A stretch of DNA of 64,000 nucleotides from Paenibacillus gorillae (GCF_000513275.1 NZ_CBVJ010000075.1:1-64000); one strand, 5' to 3'; positions 35,754-45,535 are shown, counted from the stretch's first letter. A program made the numbers and translations. The notes: generated from the letters alone by a model not told the origin.

Positions 35754-36417
35754 AAGGAACATGAACGGTTTTAACATGGTCAAAATGAAGATATACACTG
35801 TTCCCGCTGGCATTAGCCAGCTCGATCATGCTTTGATCCACATTTTTGAGCACTCCCGTTTTATTCGGATTCTCTCCAAGATCGAGCACAACGAACTCGC
35901 CAATTAATTTCCTAAGCTGTTGATCGAACGTGCGTGCAAGTGTCAACGGCGAAGGCTTCAATGGAAATTGCTCCGCAGTCAAAGTGTAAGGCGTCGAATT
36001 CGGGTTATACGGAATCAAATATTTCAAATGATGGAGTGAAATAACGACGGTATGGTACACAGGAGAGTAGAAAACGAAGAAATCATTCATAACCGTCGTT
36101 ACATATCCATGAATGGACTGATTGCCGGTTATATAAATTTCGGAGAACATCCCTTTAGCGTTCATTAATATTTTCCGATAAGAGATCGGATCGTTAATCG
36201 GTTCGAATGGATTCTCGGGAGTTTCAAACGGTCCTTCCTCCTGAGAAGAGAGCCTTAATTGCTGCAAATGAATCAATGGCACATAAAGAAACTGAACTCC
36301 ATTGTGAAGAACCAGAATGTCTGGGCCACATTCAATAAGCTTGCCGCGTATCGGCGTCATTTTTCCGGAAATTTCAAGTTCAACCTGCCGGTCGAGCAGC
36401 GGATGCCGGTTTTTCAT
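35752..36417 (-). CDS. DUF2642/CotB-like spore protein
   Basis: 221 residues made of repeated small beta-rich modules: MTPIRGKLIECGPDILVLHN, KGMFSEIYITGNQSIHGYVT and LIGEFVVLDLGENPNKTGVL. The pattern 'G-x-L-x4-D-x-L-V-L' is that of DUF2642 and of the N-terminal modules of the CotB coat protein. It lies 101 bp downstream of the CotB-like gene in the same orientation. A coat or exosporium role is inferred. Confidence 0.7.
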   Translation of the reverse strand: MKNRHPLLDRQVELEISGKMTPIRGKLIECGPDILVLHNGVQFLYVPLIHLQQLRLSSQEEGPFETPENPFEPINDPISYRKILMNAKGMFSEIYITGNQSIHGYVTTVMNDFFVFYSPVYHTVVISLHHLKYLIPYNPNSTPYTLTAEQFPLKPSPLTLARTFDQQLRKLIGEFVVLDLGENPNKTGVLKNVDQSMIELANASGNSVYLHFDHVKTVHVP

Positions 36418-36518
36418 GCGATCAACCTCCTTTCATCCGAATCATTCGCTTGCATTGCAAAGATAGGAGAGCCGGGCAGCGGCTAATGCCGAGCCCGGAC
36501 TCCACTTTGCATTCCAAG

Positions 36519-37304
36519 CTATTTGCCCGATTTTTTGCCATTAGATTTGCGGTTGCCGCCTGAGCGGTTATTCCCTCCGGTACGAGTGCCGCCTGTACGG
36601 TTGCCGCCGCTGTTGCTGCGGTTTTTGTTTTCACTTTTGTTCTTGTTTTCACTTTTGTTTTTGTTTTTGTTCTCATTTTTATTTTCGTTTTTGTTCTCGT
36701 TTTTGTTTTTGTTGCCGCCGCTTTTGTTGTTATTGTTGTTTTCGCTTGCTCCGCCAGTCCGATTGCCTTGGGAGCCGCAAGACTTGCTCTCTTTTTTGAT
36801 CGTCTTGATGTGGTCAATTAAAACTTGCACCACTTGTCTGCCATTTACCAGCTTGATTGTATCTCTGCAAACTTCGGCCAGAAAGCCCTCTTGTTTCTCC
36901 GGTCCGCCCATGTTCACTTGAACAAATTCCTGGTTCAGTGCCCGCAGAACACCTCTAAAGTTAGCCGCTTTAATGAAATTGTGAGTACGGCCGCCGCTGC
37001 TGTGGCAATTCCCTTCTTCCGCAATGCTTTTGACATGAGCAGTTACTGCGTAAACAATGCCATGCTTAGTTCGCAGAACGAGATAATCGGACTGAACGGA
37101 AAGCAGTTTACCTTCAAAGGACTCAGGCCCTCCGCGGTTGATCTTTACATTCTTGCCTTCCAATTGTTTAATGCAATCCCGCTCTGTACTGGTGTTTTGA
37201 TCTCCAGTGTGATGCTTGTTGCTTTTGTGTTGATTGCTGCTGTGCTGATTGTTTTGAACTTGGAACTGACCTGCAAACGGTTGATTGTAAAAATATCTTG
37301 TCAT
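36519..37304 (-). CDS. CotB-like spore coat protein
   Basis: 261 residues from the ATG at 37304 (MTRYFYN), with GGAGGG 8 bases upstream. Two modules of the CotB type are seen, GKNVKINRGGPESFEGKLLS and FVQVNMGGPEKQEGFLAE, each followed by a strand ending in HVKSI or HIKTI. The C-terminal ~85 residues are low complexity: Asn/Lys/Glu repeats, then a Gly/Arg/Asn/Ser tail (GGNRTGGTRTGG). In Bacillus, CotB is an outer-coat protein whose C-terminal serines are phosphorylated by CotH. Here cotH lies 630 bp away, divergent, which supports the assignment. Confidence 0.85.
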   Translation of the reverse strand: MTRYFYNQPFAGQFQVQNNQHSSNQHKSNKHHTGDQNTSTERDCIKQLEGKNVKINRGGPESFEGKLLSVQSDYLVLRTKHGIVYAVTAHVKSIAEEGNCHSSGGRTHNFIKAANFRGVLRALNQEFVQVNMGGPEKQEGFLAEVCRDTIKLVNGRQVVQVLIDHIKTIKKESKSCGSQGNRTGGASENNNNNKSGGNKNKNENKNENKNENKNKNKSENKNKSENKNRSNSGGNRTGGTRTGGNNRSGGNRKSNGKKSGK

Positions 37305-37581
37305 TAGTAAATCCCTCCGGTAATCTCTCATATTGGTTTGATCGGCCTATCTAACATACTGAACGACAGGAGTCTATCAATGCCTTTACTTCCTACGCAT
37401 GCATCCCTCCAATACTTGCTTGGGTTCATCTGTCATGGGAGACGATATGTAATATATCTATATGTATCTCTGATATGCAGGGTACTAGATTACTATCTAT
37501 TTATTTGAGATTAAGTGAATGACCCATGCGATTAATAGAGTTCGATCATAGATTAGAGCAACGAGAAAAGGAGGAGATTAA

Positions 37582-37833
37582 ATGTCTCAGAAAAAAGAAA
37601 AGAATCAACGAACCGGCGGCTCCCGGGGTAACCGGACTGGCGGTACGCAAGGCAATCGCACTGGCGGTACGCAAGGCAACCGCTCCCGCGGCAACCGGAC
37701 TGGCGGCACGCAAGGCAATCGCTCCCGCGGCAACCGGACTGGCGGCACGCAAGGCAATCGCTCCGGCGGCAACCGCTCTGGCGGCACGCAAGGCAACCGC
37801 TCCCGCGGCAATCGTTCCGGTGGCCCCGTCTAA
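37582..37833 (+). CDS. Gly/Arg/Asn repeat protein, CotG-like position
   Basis: 83 residues, almost wholly repeats of GNRTGGTQ and GNRSRGNRTGGTQ; very basic, no hydrophobic segment. AAGGAGGAG lies 7 bases before the ATG. The composition matches the tail of the neighbouring CotB-like protein. It sits between cotB and cotH, the position of cotG in Bacillus, and CotG is a repetitive basic protein phosphorylated by CotH. Homology by sequence cannot be claimed; the parallel is position and composition. Confidence 0.75.
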   Translation: MSQKKEKNQRTGGSRGNRTGGTQGNRTGGTQGNRSRGNRTGGTQGNRSRGNRTGGTQGNRSGGNRSGGTQGNRSRGNRSGGPV

Positions 37834-37885
37834 GTTTCAAAGGTAGTGTCAATACGGACCTCTCCCGAATACGGTAAATAAGCAC

Positions 37886-37916
37886 AAAAGCCTATCAGCT
37901 GCGATAGGCTTTATCT
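37886..37916 (+). terminator. Terminator of the repeat-protein gene
   Basis: aaagcctatc pairs with gataggcttt around 6 bases, followed by atctttt. It lies 53 bp after the stop and 20 bp before cotH, so cotH may depend on readthrough or a nearby promoter. Confidence 0.8.
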
Positions 37917-37936
37917 TTTGCCCAAGGGGTGGACCC

Positions 37937-39008
37937 ATGGAAGAGCTTCCGGTTCGCAAAATAACAATTGATACCGAGGATTGGAATGATTTGCTGGAAA
38001 CAGCAAAACGGGAAAGATACAAAACCGTTGACATCATCATGAATGGAAAACAATATAAGGCACAATTTGGATTCCGTGGAGGACATACGCTGCACTATAG
38101 CAAAAAATCGTATGAAGTCATTGTAGAGGGAGGTCCAACTCTGCACTGGAACGCGGAATTTGACGATCCCTCGCTCATCCGCAATGCGTTATCCTTCCAT
38201 TTCTTTAATGAAATCGGGGTACCGTCCCCTCTGACACAGCATATCGAGGTAGAAATCAATGATCGTCCTCAAGGCGTCTACCTCGAGATTGAATCTGTGG
38301 ACGCAACCTTTTTCCAAAAAAAGAGGAATCGGCTTTCGTTCCATCCTCTATGCAAGCAATGACAGCGCCGATTTCAGCCTGATCGATCCCATCCATAGAG
38401 GAAATAAAAGCTCGCTTTTCGACGGCTATGAGCTGAAATACGGAAGCAATAAGGTCACTAAACCGAAGCTCGTACGCTTCGTCAGGGGCATTAATCGGTA
38501 CACTGGGAAAAACTTTGTCGCTTTTACAGCAAAAAAGCTGGACATCAAGCAATATTTGCTTTGGCTCGCCGGGGCTGTATTAACTGGAAACTATGACGGA
38601 TTTGATCAGAACTACGCTCTCTATGAGCATCGAAAAACGGGGAAATACCGGATCATTCCTTGGGACTACGAGGGAACCTGGGGAAGAAACTGCTATGGAC
38701 GCCCCTGCGGAAGCGATCTGGTTCGGCTGCAGGGCTACAATAACTTGACCGAGAAGCTGTTTCAATATTCAGCTTGCCGAAAAATCTACAGGGCGATTAT
38801 GAATAATTTACTTGTTAACCAGTTTACAGTTGAACGGATTGATCCTGTTATTACCCGCTATTACAAGCAAATTACGCCGGCTATCCGGCATGACTTCACC
38901 AGAAAAAGCAGCTATGATACGTTTTTGAACGAACCTTCCTTCATACTGGATTACGTCCGGGAAAGACGCGCCATCATCAAAGCAGCCCTCAAGGCTTGGA
39001 AGGCCTGA
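37937..39008 (+). pseudogene. cotH: CotH spore coat protein kinase, one-base frameshift
   Basis: AGGGGTG lies about 7 bases before the ATG. The first frame covers GFRGGHTLHYSKKSYEV and RPQGVYLEIESVDATFFQ, then breaks at a run of seven A (38316-38322). The next frame resumes at KKRGIGFRSILYASNDSADF and runs to GNYDGFDQNYALYEH, RIIPWDYEGTWGRNCYG and the C-terminus. Six A would restore one frame of about 356 residues, the length of Bacillus CotH. The Asp/Asn pair and the PWD motif of the atypical kinase fold are intact. Loss looks like a homopolymer error rather than decay. It would phosphorylate coat proteins during sporulation. Confidence 0.85.
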
Positions 39009-39017
39009 AGGGCTGCT
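38981..39017 (+). terminator. Hairpin at the end of cotH
   Basis: agcagccct pairs with agggctgct across about 19 bases that contain a further aaggc/ggcct pairing. The stem includes the cotH stop. The following tract (gcttcttc) is only weakly T-rich. Confidence 0.55.
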
Positions 39018-39038
39018 GCTTCTTCAATATTCTAGTTT

Positions 39039-39965
39039 TTAAAAGATATCCATGCTTAAGTAACGTTCTCCTGTATCAGGAGCAATGCAGAGCACCCGCT
39101 TGCCTGGTCCCAACCGCCTGGCAATTTGCATTGCGGCCCAGACGGAAGCTCCGGACGAAGGCCCCAGCAGCAAGCCTTCCCTGCGTGCGAGGCTCCGCAT
39201 CGTATTCAGCGCATCGTCATCAGCGACTTGAATAATCTCGTCATAGACGGATGTATTCAGGATAGCCGGGACAAAACCGGGGCTAGTGCCGACCAGCTTA
39301 TGCGGACCTGGCTGCCCGCCCGACAGAACAGGGGATCCCTGCGGCTCAACGACGGCTATGTACAAGTCAGGCAGCTCTTTTTTGAGCGTCTCCCCTGTTC
39401 CCGTAATCGTTCCTCCAGTACCCGCCGTTGCTACAAAGGCGTCAAGCCTGCCTTCCATCTGCTCCAAAATTTCGACCGCTGTCGTTATGCGATGGATATT
39501 CGGATTGGCTTCATTCTCGAACTGGTTCGGAATAAAGCTGCCCGGATTCGCCTGCTGCAGCTCCAGCGCTTTACGGATCGAACCGGGCATCCGCTCGGCC
39601 GCTGGCGTAAGCACGACCTGAGCGCCATAAGCTCGAACCAGCTGTATGCGTTCTTCGGACATGTTGTCCGGCATGACGAGAATAAGCCGGTAGCCTTTAG
39701 CCGCAGCGTTCATTGCCAGTCCAATGCCGGTGTTGCCGCTTGTGGGCTCAATAATGGTGCTGCCCGGCTTAATTAGCCCCTTCAACTCAGCTGCCATAAT
39801 GAGCGACGAAGCAGCACGGTCCTTCACGCTTCCGCTTGGATTGAACATTTCCAGCTTTACATAGATATCTGCGCTTCCTTCCTCAGCCAGCCTGTTCAAT
39901 TTTACCGCTGGCGTATCTCCGATAAGGTCGATAACAGAATCTGCGATACGTCTCTTTCCTTGCAT
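39039..39965 (-). CDS. cysK: Cysteine synthase (O-acetylserine sulfhydrylase)
   Basis: 308 residues, fold-type II PLP enzyme. The PLP lysine is in NPSGSVKDRAASSLI, the substrate loop is EPTSGNTGIGLAM, the phosphate loop is TAGTGGTITGTGE, and GLLLGPSSGASVWAA is C-terminal. It makes cysteine from O-acetylserine and sulfide. The start at 39965 (MQGKRRIADS) follows AAGGGG by 5 bases; ATG 39983 is possible. The neighbouring minus-strand MFS gene ends 42 bp upstream. Confidence 0.93.
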   Translation of the reverse strand: MQGKRRIADSVIDLIGDTPAVKLNRLAEEGSADIYVKLEMFNPSGSVKDRAASSLIMAAELKGLIKPGSTIIEPTSGNTGIGLAMNAAAKGYRLILVMPDNMSEERIQLVRAYGAQVVLTPAAERMPGSIRKALELQQANPGSFIPNQFENEANPNIHRITTAVEILEQMEGRLDAFVATAGTGGTITGTGETLKKELPDLYIAVVEPQGSPVLSGGQPGPHKLVGTSPGFVPAILNTSVYDEIIQVADDDALNTMRSLARREGLLLGPSSGASVWAAMQIARRLGPGKRVLCIAPDTGERYLSMDIF

Positions 39966-40007
39966 CTCTTCCCCTTCTCCCATACAAGTTCCTATATATT
40001 CAAGACT

Positions 40008-41273
40008 TTAAGATCTGCTTCCCGCCGGCTCCTCTGCCTTTAAGAAAGAACGCAGGAACCACCACCCGGCAATTGGCACGATGCCTACCCCGAACATCAG
40101 CCACACGATTGCCGAAGGCGAATCATTTAAAGGCAGCAGGATGAGATAGGCACTTAAGCCGATTAGACGTCCTGCGATAAGTCCGGCTTCACGAAGGACA
40201 ATAAGCTCCTCCCGCATTTTGACGCTGGCTTCCGACTGGCCAATCAGATCGAATACTCGAGAAGTAATCGGAATGATGTATAGCGGGAGAAACAAAGCGG
40301 TTCCAATACCGAACATCAGCAGCGTGGAATAACTGACCTTCCAAAACAGCGGGAGTATAAACAACCCAAGCATAATCGTTCCCGCCAGCATCGCCTTATT
40401 ACGGTTGCGGGGGTTCAGCTTCTTGCCGACAAACCAAAAACTGACTAAAGCAACCAGCGAAGTGAAGAGCGTATAGCTGCCGAGCTTGCTCTCGTCTTTC
40501 GTTGCAATATACACAACAAGACCGACCAGAAACATGAACACCCCTTCGCGTACACCTTGCGCAACGATGGCGGCGAACATTTTCCGCCACGGATTGCCCC
40601 GCTGCGCCAGTTGTCTAAAGCCATAGGTCCACTCGTATGGTGCCGCAACATGCTTCCGCTTTGCCAGCCAGAAGCTTAATATAAAGGCAATGCCGAATAC
40701 GACAAGTGACAGCGTAAAAATAAGCTGGTATCCGCGGTCGCCGCGCAGTGTTGTTATGAGCAGGCCGGAAATCCACGGCGCGATCATTCCCGCCGTTGAA
40801 CCAAGCAGCCCTGCAATCCCGTTAAACCGGTCCCGGTTGTCGGGTTCCGTTATTTCGAAGTAGACAACGTTGTATGCCAGCCAATAGAAGCCAAGAGCCA
40901 TGCCGCTAAGCATGCCAAGCGGGATGCCATAATATCGGGCTTGCTTGCCCAGCATAAGTACAGTGAAATAAAAGACCCCCGACAGCACAATGCCAAGACG
41001 GAGGCTGTTCATTTTGTTATGTTCTTTGACCCACTTGCCTGCTATATAGAAAGTGATGCCGCCAAGCGCATATTGTCCCAATGCAAACCAGCCGATCAGC
41101 ATATAGGACTGGCTGGCTTTCCATAAGTAGACCGGCACAAAAGTGCCTGATAATGCACTTGCGACGCCGAATAGCCATTGGACGCCAAGCAGCAAAGCTG
41201 CCTGTGAGCCCAACACGCCATTACGAGTCTCGCCATGTCCGCGAGAGGCGGCCGATGCAGGTTGCCTGATCAA
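40008..41273 (-). CDS. MFS transporter
   Basis: 421 residues with about twelve hydrophobic segments (AALLLGVQWLFGVASALSG, LIGWFALGQYALGGITFYIA, SGMALGFYWLAYNVVYF and so on). No substrate-defining motif is visible. The TTG at 41273 (MIRQPASAAS) is preferred because AAAAGGGGG lies 8 bases upstream; an ATG at 41294 lacks such a site. The long half-loop after helix six (about 205-245) is charged, as usual for the superfamily. The substrate is unknown. Confidence 0.82.
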   Translation of the reverse strand: MIRQPASAASRGHGETRNGVLGSQAALLLGVQWLFGVASALSGTFVPVYLWKASQSYMLIGWFALGQYALGGITFYIAGKWVKEHNKMNSLRLGIVLSGVFYFTVLMLGKQARYYGIPLGMLSGMALGFYWLAYNVVYFEITEPDNRDRFNGIAGLLGSTAGMIAPWISGLLITTLRGDRGYQLIFTLSLVVFGIAFILSFWLAKRKHVAAPYEWTYGFRQLAQRGNPWRKMFAAIVAQGVREGVFMFLVGLVVYIATKDESKLGSYTLFTSLVALVSFWFVGKKLNPRNRNKAMLAGTIMLGLFILPLFWKVSYSTLLMFGIGTALFLPLYIIPITSRVFDLIGQSEASVKMREELIVLREAGLIAGRLIGLSAYLILLPLNDSPSAIVWLMFGVGIVPIAGWWFLRSFLKAEEPAGSRS

Positions 41274-41378
41274 AACGATTTCCCCCTTTTCCATTGATGG
41301 AAGCAATGGTGGAATTACGTTTTGTAAGTTGCCCTAATTAGCCGGCCTGCATGCGGCTTTCATTTTCCAGTAAGCAAA

Positions 41379-41930
41379 TCAGTCCTGCGGAGTCAGCGCT
41401 TTAAGCATCCGCTCCCTGTCCTTGTCGCTCAATATCGAAGACGTGTTAAAGCAAGAAGGGCATACGTAAAGAGTCGTCTCAATAGGCGATTGCACTAGAG
41501 GACGTCCAACTGCACCATGTATCGTTGGTTCGACGTTCAGCTTCTGCTTGCCCGCTTCGATCATATACTCCCGGCAAGACGGACATTCAGGCGCTTCCTC
41601 CTGCTCGTCTACAACCCGGCGAAGCGTTTCTTCTACGGCCATCCAAGCCCTGTTCGTCTGGCGGAAGCCTTGATCTGTATCTTTCCATGCGGAACCGCCG
41701 CCATAGGACTCATCTTCATCCCCTGCATCCCACTCCGGCTCATCCTTAGCGTCTTCTTCGTCTTTGTCTTCCATGTCATCCTCTTGATCCAAGCCGATTT
41801 GCAGCGTGCGATAGCCGCTGAGTTCATTGTCGCAGTGCGGACAATGCTTCTCCGGTCCGATTTCTTCGTCCCATACGATCTCGGTCATACACCATGGACA
41901 GATGGTTTGCAGTTCTTGTTCTTGCTCCAT
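41379..41930 (-). CDS. Zinc-ribbon protein of unknown function
   Basis: 183 residues. Three CxxC pairs are visible: CPWCMTEI and CPHCDNEL form one N-terminal ribbon, then CPSCREYM and CPSCFNTSS form a second C-terminal one. Between them is a very acidic segment (EDDMEDKDEEDAKDEPEWD). It is probably cytoplasmic. GGGGTG lies 6 bases before the ATG. A 26-residue gene and yshE lie just upstream in the same orientation. I do not recognise the family beyond conserved hypothetical proteins. Confidence 0.75.
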   Translation of the reverse strand: MEQEQELQTICPWCMTEIVWDEEIGPEKHCPHCDNELSGYRTLQIGLDQEDDMEDKDEEDAKDEPEWDAGDEDESYGGGSAWKDTDQGFRQTNRAWMAVEETLRRVVDEQEEAPECPSCREYMIEAGKQKLNVEPTIHGAVGRPLVQSPIETTLYVCPSCFNTSSILSDKDRERMLKALTPQD

Positions 41931-41944
41931 TCTTCACACCCCGT

Positions 41945-42025
41945 TTAATTATTCATTAAATAAATAACACCAAACACAAAAAATAAAATAGCAACGACCA
42001 ATAAAATGCCCCATAAATATTTCAT
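41945..42025 (-). CDS. 26-residue single-span membrane peptide
   Basis: ATG at 42025 after a GGGGGAATCT site. The product MKYLWGILLVVAILFFVFGV... ends in IYLMNN and is one hydrophobic helix with a short positive N-terminus. It lies between yshE and the zinc-ribbon gene with gaps of about 13 bp on each side, so it looks like part of the same operon. Too short for a family assignment. Confidence 0.65.
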   Translation of the reverse strand: MKYLWGILLVVAILFFVFGVIYLMNN

Positions 42026-42037
42026 AGATTCCCCCAG

Positions 42038-42461
42038 CTATAAGGTAACTGTCGCCCCAATGACATAGGAAAGGGCGATCGAGATCATCATCGCGATAAA
42101 TCCGACAGCACGGTTATCTTTGGCAATCTCTTCGTCAATGCGGAATACCGGCGTTAAAAACTCAAATAAGAAATAGGCAGCCAGTAATATAATGAAACCG
42201 AATGCGCCCCAAATTAAGCTTTGGTAGATTGAATCGTTAGCTTCAATTGAAAATCGGAAAATATTGCAGATGCCGAAAATTTTGTCCCCCGGTCGCCATG
42301 GCTACTGCAAGATTGCCTTTCTTAATTTCGCTCCAGCAGTTGTACTTGGTAACCAGTTCAAACACAAACAGAAAGACGATAAGCGACAGGACGACAAGCG
42401 ATACATATACGAGCGATGCCGCATAGGAATTGCTAAGCAAACGGTCGACTTCGTTTTCCAT
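42038..42461 (-). pseudogene. yshE: YshE-like membrane protein (DUF350/UPF0719), one-base frameshift
   Basis: The start at 42461 has GAGGTG 7 bases upstream. The frame encodes AASLVYVSLVVLSLIVFLFV, LVTKYNCWSEIKKGNLAVAM and then breaks at five C in the plus strand (42286-42290). With four, it continues DKIFGICNIFRFSIEANDS, GAFGFIILLAAYFLFEFLTP, IDEEIAKDNRAVGFIAMMIS and stops at 42038: about 140 residues, four membrane spans, a complete DUF350 protein. It lies just downstream of mutS2, as in Bacillus. The break looks like sequencing error. Confidence 0.82.
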
Positions 42462-42540
42462 TGTTCTTCACCTCACTGCGGTTGAAAATGCAAGCGCCGG
42501 CATACGCCTGACAGCTTGTTGATTACGATAGGGGGCAGAG

Positions 42541-44912
42541 CTACTTCAGCTCCGCCACCGTCACACCCGTACCGCCTTCTCCGTAATTGCCAATCCGGTA
42601 TGCTTTGACCAGGCTATGCCTCCGCAAATATTGCTGAATGCCTGTTCGCAATACGCCTGTGCCTTTGCCGTGAATAATGTAAACCTGACCCATGCCGGCC
42701 AAGTACGATTCATCCAGAAAACGATCAACCTCAATAATCGCTTCCTCCAAGTTCTCACCTCTCAGATCAAGTTCCATCCGGACTTGATCCTCTTTGGAGC
42801 GCTTCAGGCTGGCGGCTTGCTTCGGCTGCTGCTGCTTGACGGCAGCGGACTGCTTAATGAGTTCCAAATCGTCCAGCGCAACCTTCATCTTCATGATTCC
42901 GAGCTGAACTGTTGCCTCCGACCCGCTGATATCCACAACTGTTCCTTTTTGGTTCAGACTGTAGACCGTAACCTCGTCGCCTGGCTCAATCTTAGCTGGC
43001 TTTCCGCCTGTTCCCCCACCAGCCGCTTTTTTCTTCTTAGCAAGCTCCGGAGCAGCTTCATCAAGCTTGCGGCGAGCCTCGATCAGCTTATGCTCTTTGA
43101 CGGAAGCGCCTTCCTCCAGCGCCAGCTTGCGCAGATCGGCAATAATTTGCTCAGCCTCTTTCTTAGCTTTCGCAACAGCCGCAGCTGCTTCCTCTTGCGC
43201 TTTCAGCAGAAGCTTGTCGCGCTGTTCTTCGAACCGCGTCATATCAGCTTCATGACGGGCACGCTGTCGCTCCATTTCCTGACGCAGCGATTCCGCTGTC
43301 AGTCGCTCGGATTCCGCACTCAGTCGATTTTCCTCAAGGGATGCGATCATATTCTCAACCCGTTGATCTTCTTCGCTAACCTCTCCGCGGGCGTGATCGA
43401 TAATTTTTTTATCCAGTCCCAGCCTCTCAGCGATAGCGAATGCGTTGCTTCGTCCAGGAACACCAACGAGCAGCCTGTAAGTCGGACTTAACGTCGCAAC
43501 GTCAAACTCCATGCTCGCATTAATAACGCCTTTACGGTTATAGGCATACGCTTTCAACTCGCTATAATGCGTGGTAGCGATGATGCGGCTGTCTTTGCGA
43601 TGCACATGCTCCAATATGGCGATGGCAAGCGCCGAGCCTTCTGCCGGATCGGTACCCGCGCCAAGCTCATCGAGCAGGACGAGACTTTTCGAAGTCATCG
43701 ATTGCAAAATACGAATAATGTTCGTTAAGTGGCTGGAGAACGTACTCAGACTTTGCTCAATGCTCTGCTCATCGCCAATATCGGCGTAGATGGCATCAAA
43801 CACGCAAAGCTGGCTTCCGTCTTCCGCTGGCACGAACAGTCCCGACATCGCCATTAAGCTTAATAAGCCGATTGTCTTGAGGGATACGGTCTTACCGCCC
43901 GTGTTGGGACCCGTAACAATTATTGCCGTGTACTGGTTGCCCAGTTCAACGTCCAGCGGAACAACTCGATCCGCCGCAATGAGCGGATGGCGGCCGCGCT
44001 TCAGCTTCAGAAACCCGCGGTCATTCATGCGAGGCAGTGTTGCCTTCATTTCATGCGCCATGCGCGCTTTCGCATAAGCGAAATCCAATCGTCCGATCAG
44101 CTCCAGATTGTACAGCAAGTCATCGACATGGTCAGATGCCAGTGCTGTGAGCTTTTGCAAAATCTTCTCGATTTCACGCAGTTCCTTCGCCTTCAGCTCT
44201 CGAAGCTTGTTGTTCATTGCAACGATCGTTTCCGGCTCAATGAATAGAGTAGCTCCCGAACCGGACTGATCATGGACGATACCGCCGAAGTTCGAGCGGT
44301 ATTCAGCTTTAACCGGAATTACATAACGGTCATTACGGATCGTAACGATCGCGTCCTGCAGCATTTTTTGCACGGAGCTTGAACGGATCATCTGCTCGAG
44401 CTTCTCACGAACCCGCGACTCTCCGCTCCGCAGCTCGCGGCGCACAGAAGCAAGCTCTGCGCTTGCGCTGTCCAGCACCTCACCCTGATCATCGATACAA
44501 TCAAATATCGCATCCTCAAGCGGTTTGTGTTCACTCAGTTCATCCGAGGTTTGTTGCAGCAGCGGAATCGGGTCATCCTCGTGAAGCACCTCAATATGCT
44601 TCTTGACGCGTCTGGAGCCGCGAGCGGTCAACGCAATATCGAGCAGCTCTTCGGGATTGAGCGTTCCGCCGATGCGGGCCCGGTGAAGCGGACCGCTAAT
44701 ATCGACAATGCCTCCGAATGGCGCATTTCCTTTCAAGCGGTCCGCCTTATAAGCTTCATCCGTGGCTTGCAGCGACAGCTTCACCAGCTCCAGATCAGAG
44801 CTTGGCAATAGCTTTTCAATGATCCCTTTGCCAAGCGAAGTTGCGGCATGCTGCTGCAATTTATGTGTAATTTTATGAAATTCAAGTGTAGATAAAATTT
44901 TTCGCTGTCCAA
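42541..44912 (-). CDS. mutS2: Endonuclease MutS2
   Basis: About 790 residues. The MutS core and clamp are followed by the ATPase: Walker A TGPNTGGKTVSLKT, IGDEQSIEQSLSTFSSHLTN, LLDELGAGTDPAEGS, TTHYSELKAY. A long coiled region and a C-terminal Smr nuclease domain (ELDLRGENLEEAI, IIHGKGTGVLRTGI) complete it. MutS2 limits recombination and rescues collided ribosomes. The frame stays open to 44964, but the likely start is the TTG at 44912, 7 bases after GAGAGGAG, giving MDSEKILSTLEF if one T is added to the run at 44898-44902; without that an in-frame ATT would be needed. Confidence 0.92.
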
Positions 44913-45096
44913 TGTAACACTCCTCTCGCCACTTTATTATATCCGAACCTAGGCGCGGATGCACGAACCATACATGGATAAATGATTTATGGTCATACTA
45001 CAAAAGAATTCGAAATGCCATTTCACCAGTGCGCAGTCTGGCTCCGGACCGAAGTGAACGGAAGCCCTAGGCGCAAATTATTGGGAGGTTGTGGAT

Positions 45097-45462
45097 ATGA
45101 ATTTTTTAGGCCATGTTGTCAGATTTATCGTATCAGCGCTTGTACTGATGGTTGTCGGGTGGATTGTTCCCCAGTTTAGCGTCGGCGGCTTCTGGAGCGC
45201 TTTTTTCCTTGCTTTGGTTATTGCAGCCTTGGGCTGGATCATTGAAGGAATTTTCGGCAAAAAGGTTACGCCTTTTGGCCGCGGTATCGTTGGCTTTATC
45301 GCCAGCGCCGTCGTCATCTGGGTCGCGCAATTTATCGTGGGCGGTGTTACCGTTACATGGCTTGGCGCCATACTGGCTGCGCTCGTTATCGGGATAATCG
45401 ACTTGTTTATCCCGGTCAGCACACCGTATGAAGCCGGCCGGAGCAGCCGGGATCACGATTAG
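45097..45462 (+). CDS. Phage-holin-family membrane protein (YvlD-like)
   Basis: 121 residues with four hydrophobic segments (FIVSALVLMVVGWIVPQFSV, SAFFLALVIAALGWIIEGIF, GIVGFIASAVVIWVAQFIVG, AILAALVIGIIDLFIP). This is the holin-4/YvlD pattern found in many Firmicutes outside prophages. The role is unknown; no lysin is nearby. The start at 45097 is 8 bases after GGAGG. A hairpin terminator follows. Confidence 0.82.
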   Translation: MNFLGHVVRFIVSALVLMVVGWIVPQFSVGGFWSAFFLALVIAALGWIIEGIFGKKVTPFGRGIVGFIASAVVIWVAQFIVGGVTVTWLGAILAALVIGIIDLFIPVSTPYEAGRSSRDHD

Positions 45463-45494
45463 ACCTGCAATGCATCAGGCACCGAGTGAAGATC

Positions 45495-45535
45495 AGCCCT
45501 TGATCTCGTTTGTTGGAGATTGAGGGCTTTTCTTT
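45495..45535 (+). terminator. Terminator of the holin-like gene
   Basis: agcccttgatctc pairs with gagattgagggct (one G-U pair), loop of 8, followed by tttcttttc. Confidence 0.85.

Noticed and set aside
37547-37555. CATAGATTA as a sigma-K -10 element for the repeat-protein gene
   Set aside because: It fits CATAnnnTA, but no AC -35 element is found at the right distance; too short a match to annotate.
37546-37885. Minus-strand and other frames over the Gly/Arg repeat gene
   Set aside because: Repeat shadows of the plus-strand gene with the strong ribosome binding site at 37.57 kb.
45097-45462. Prophage marker (holin)
   Set aside because: This YvlD-like holin family is common outside prophages and no other phage gene is present.
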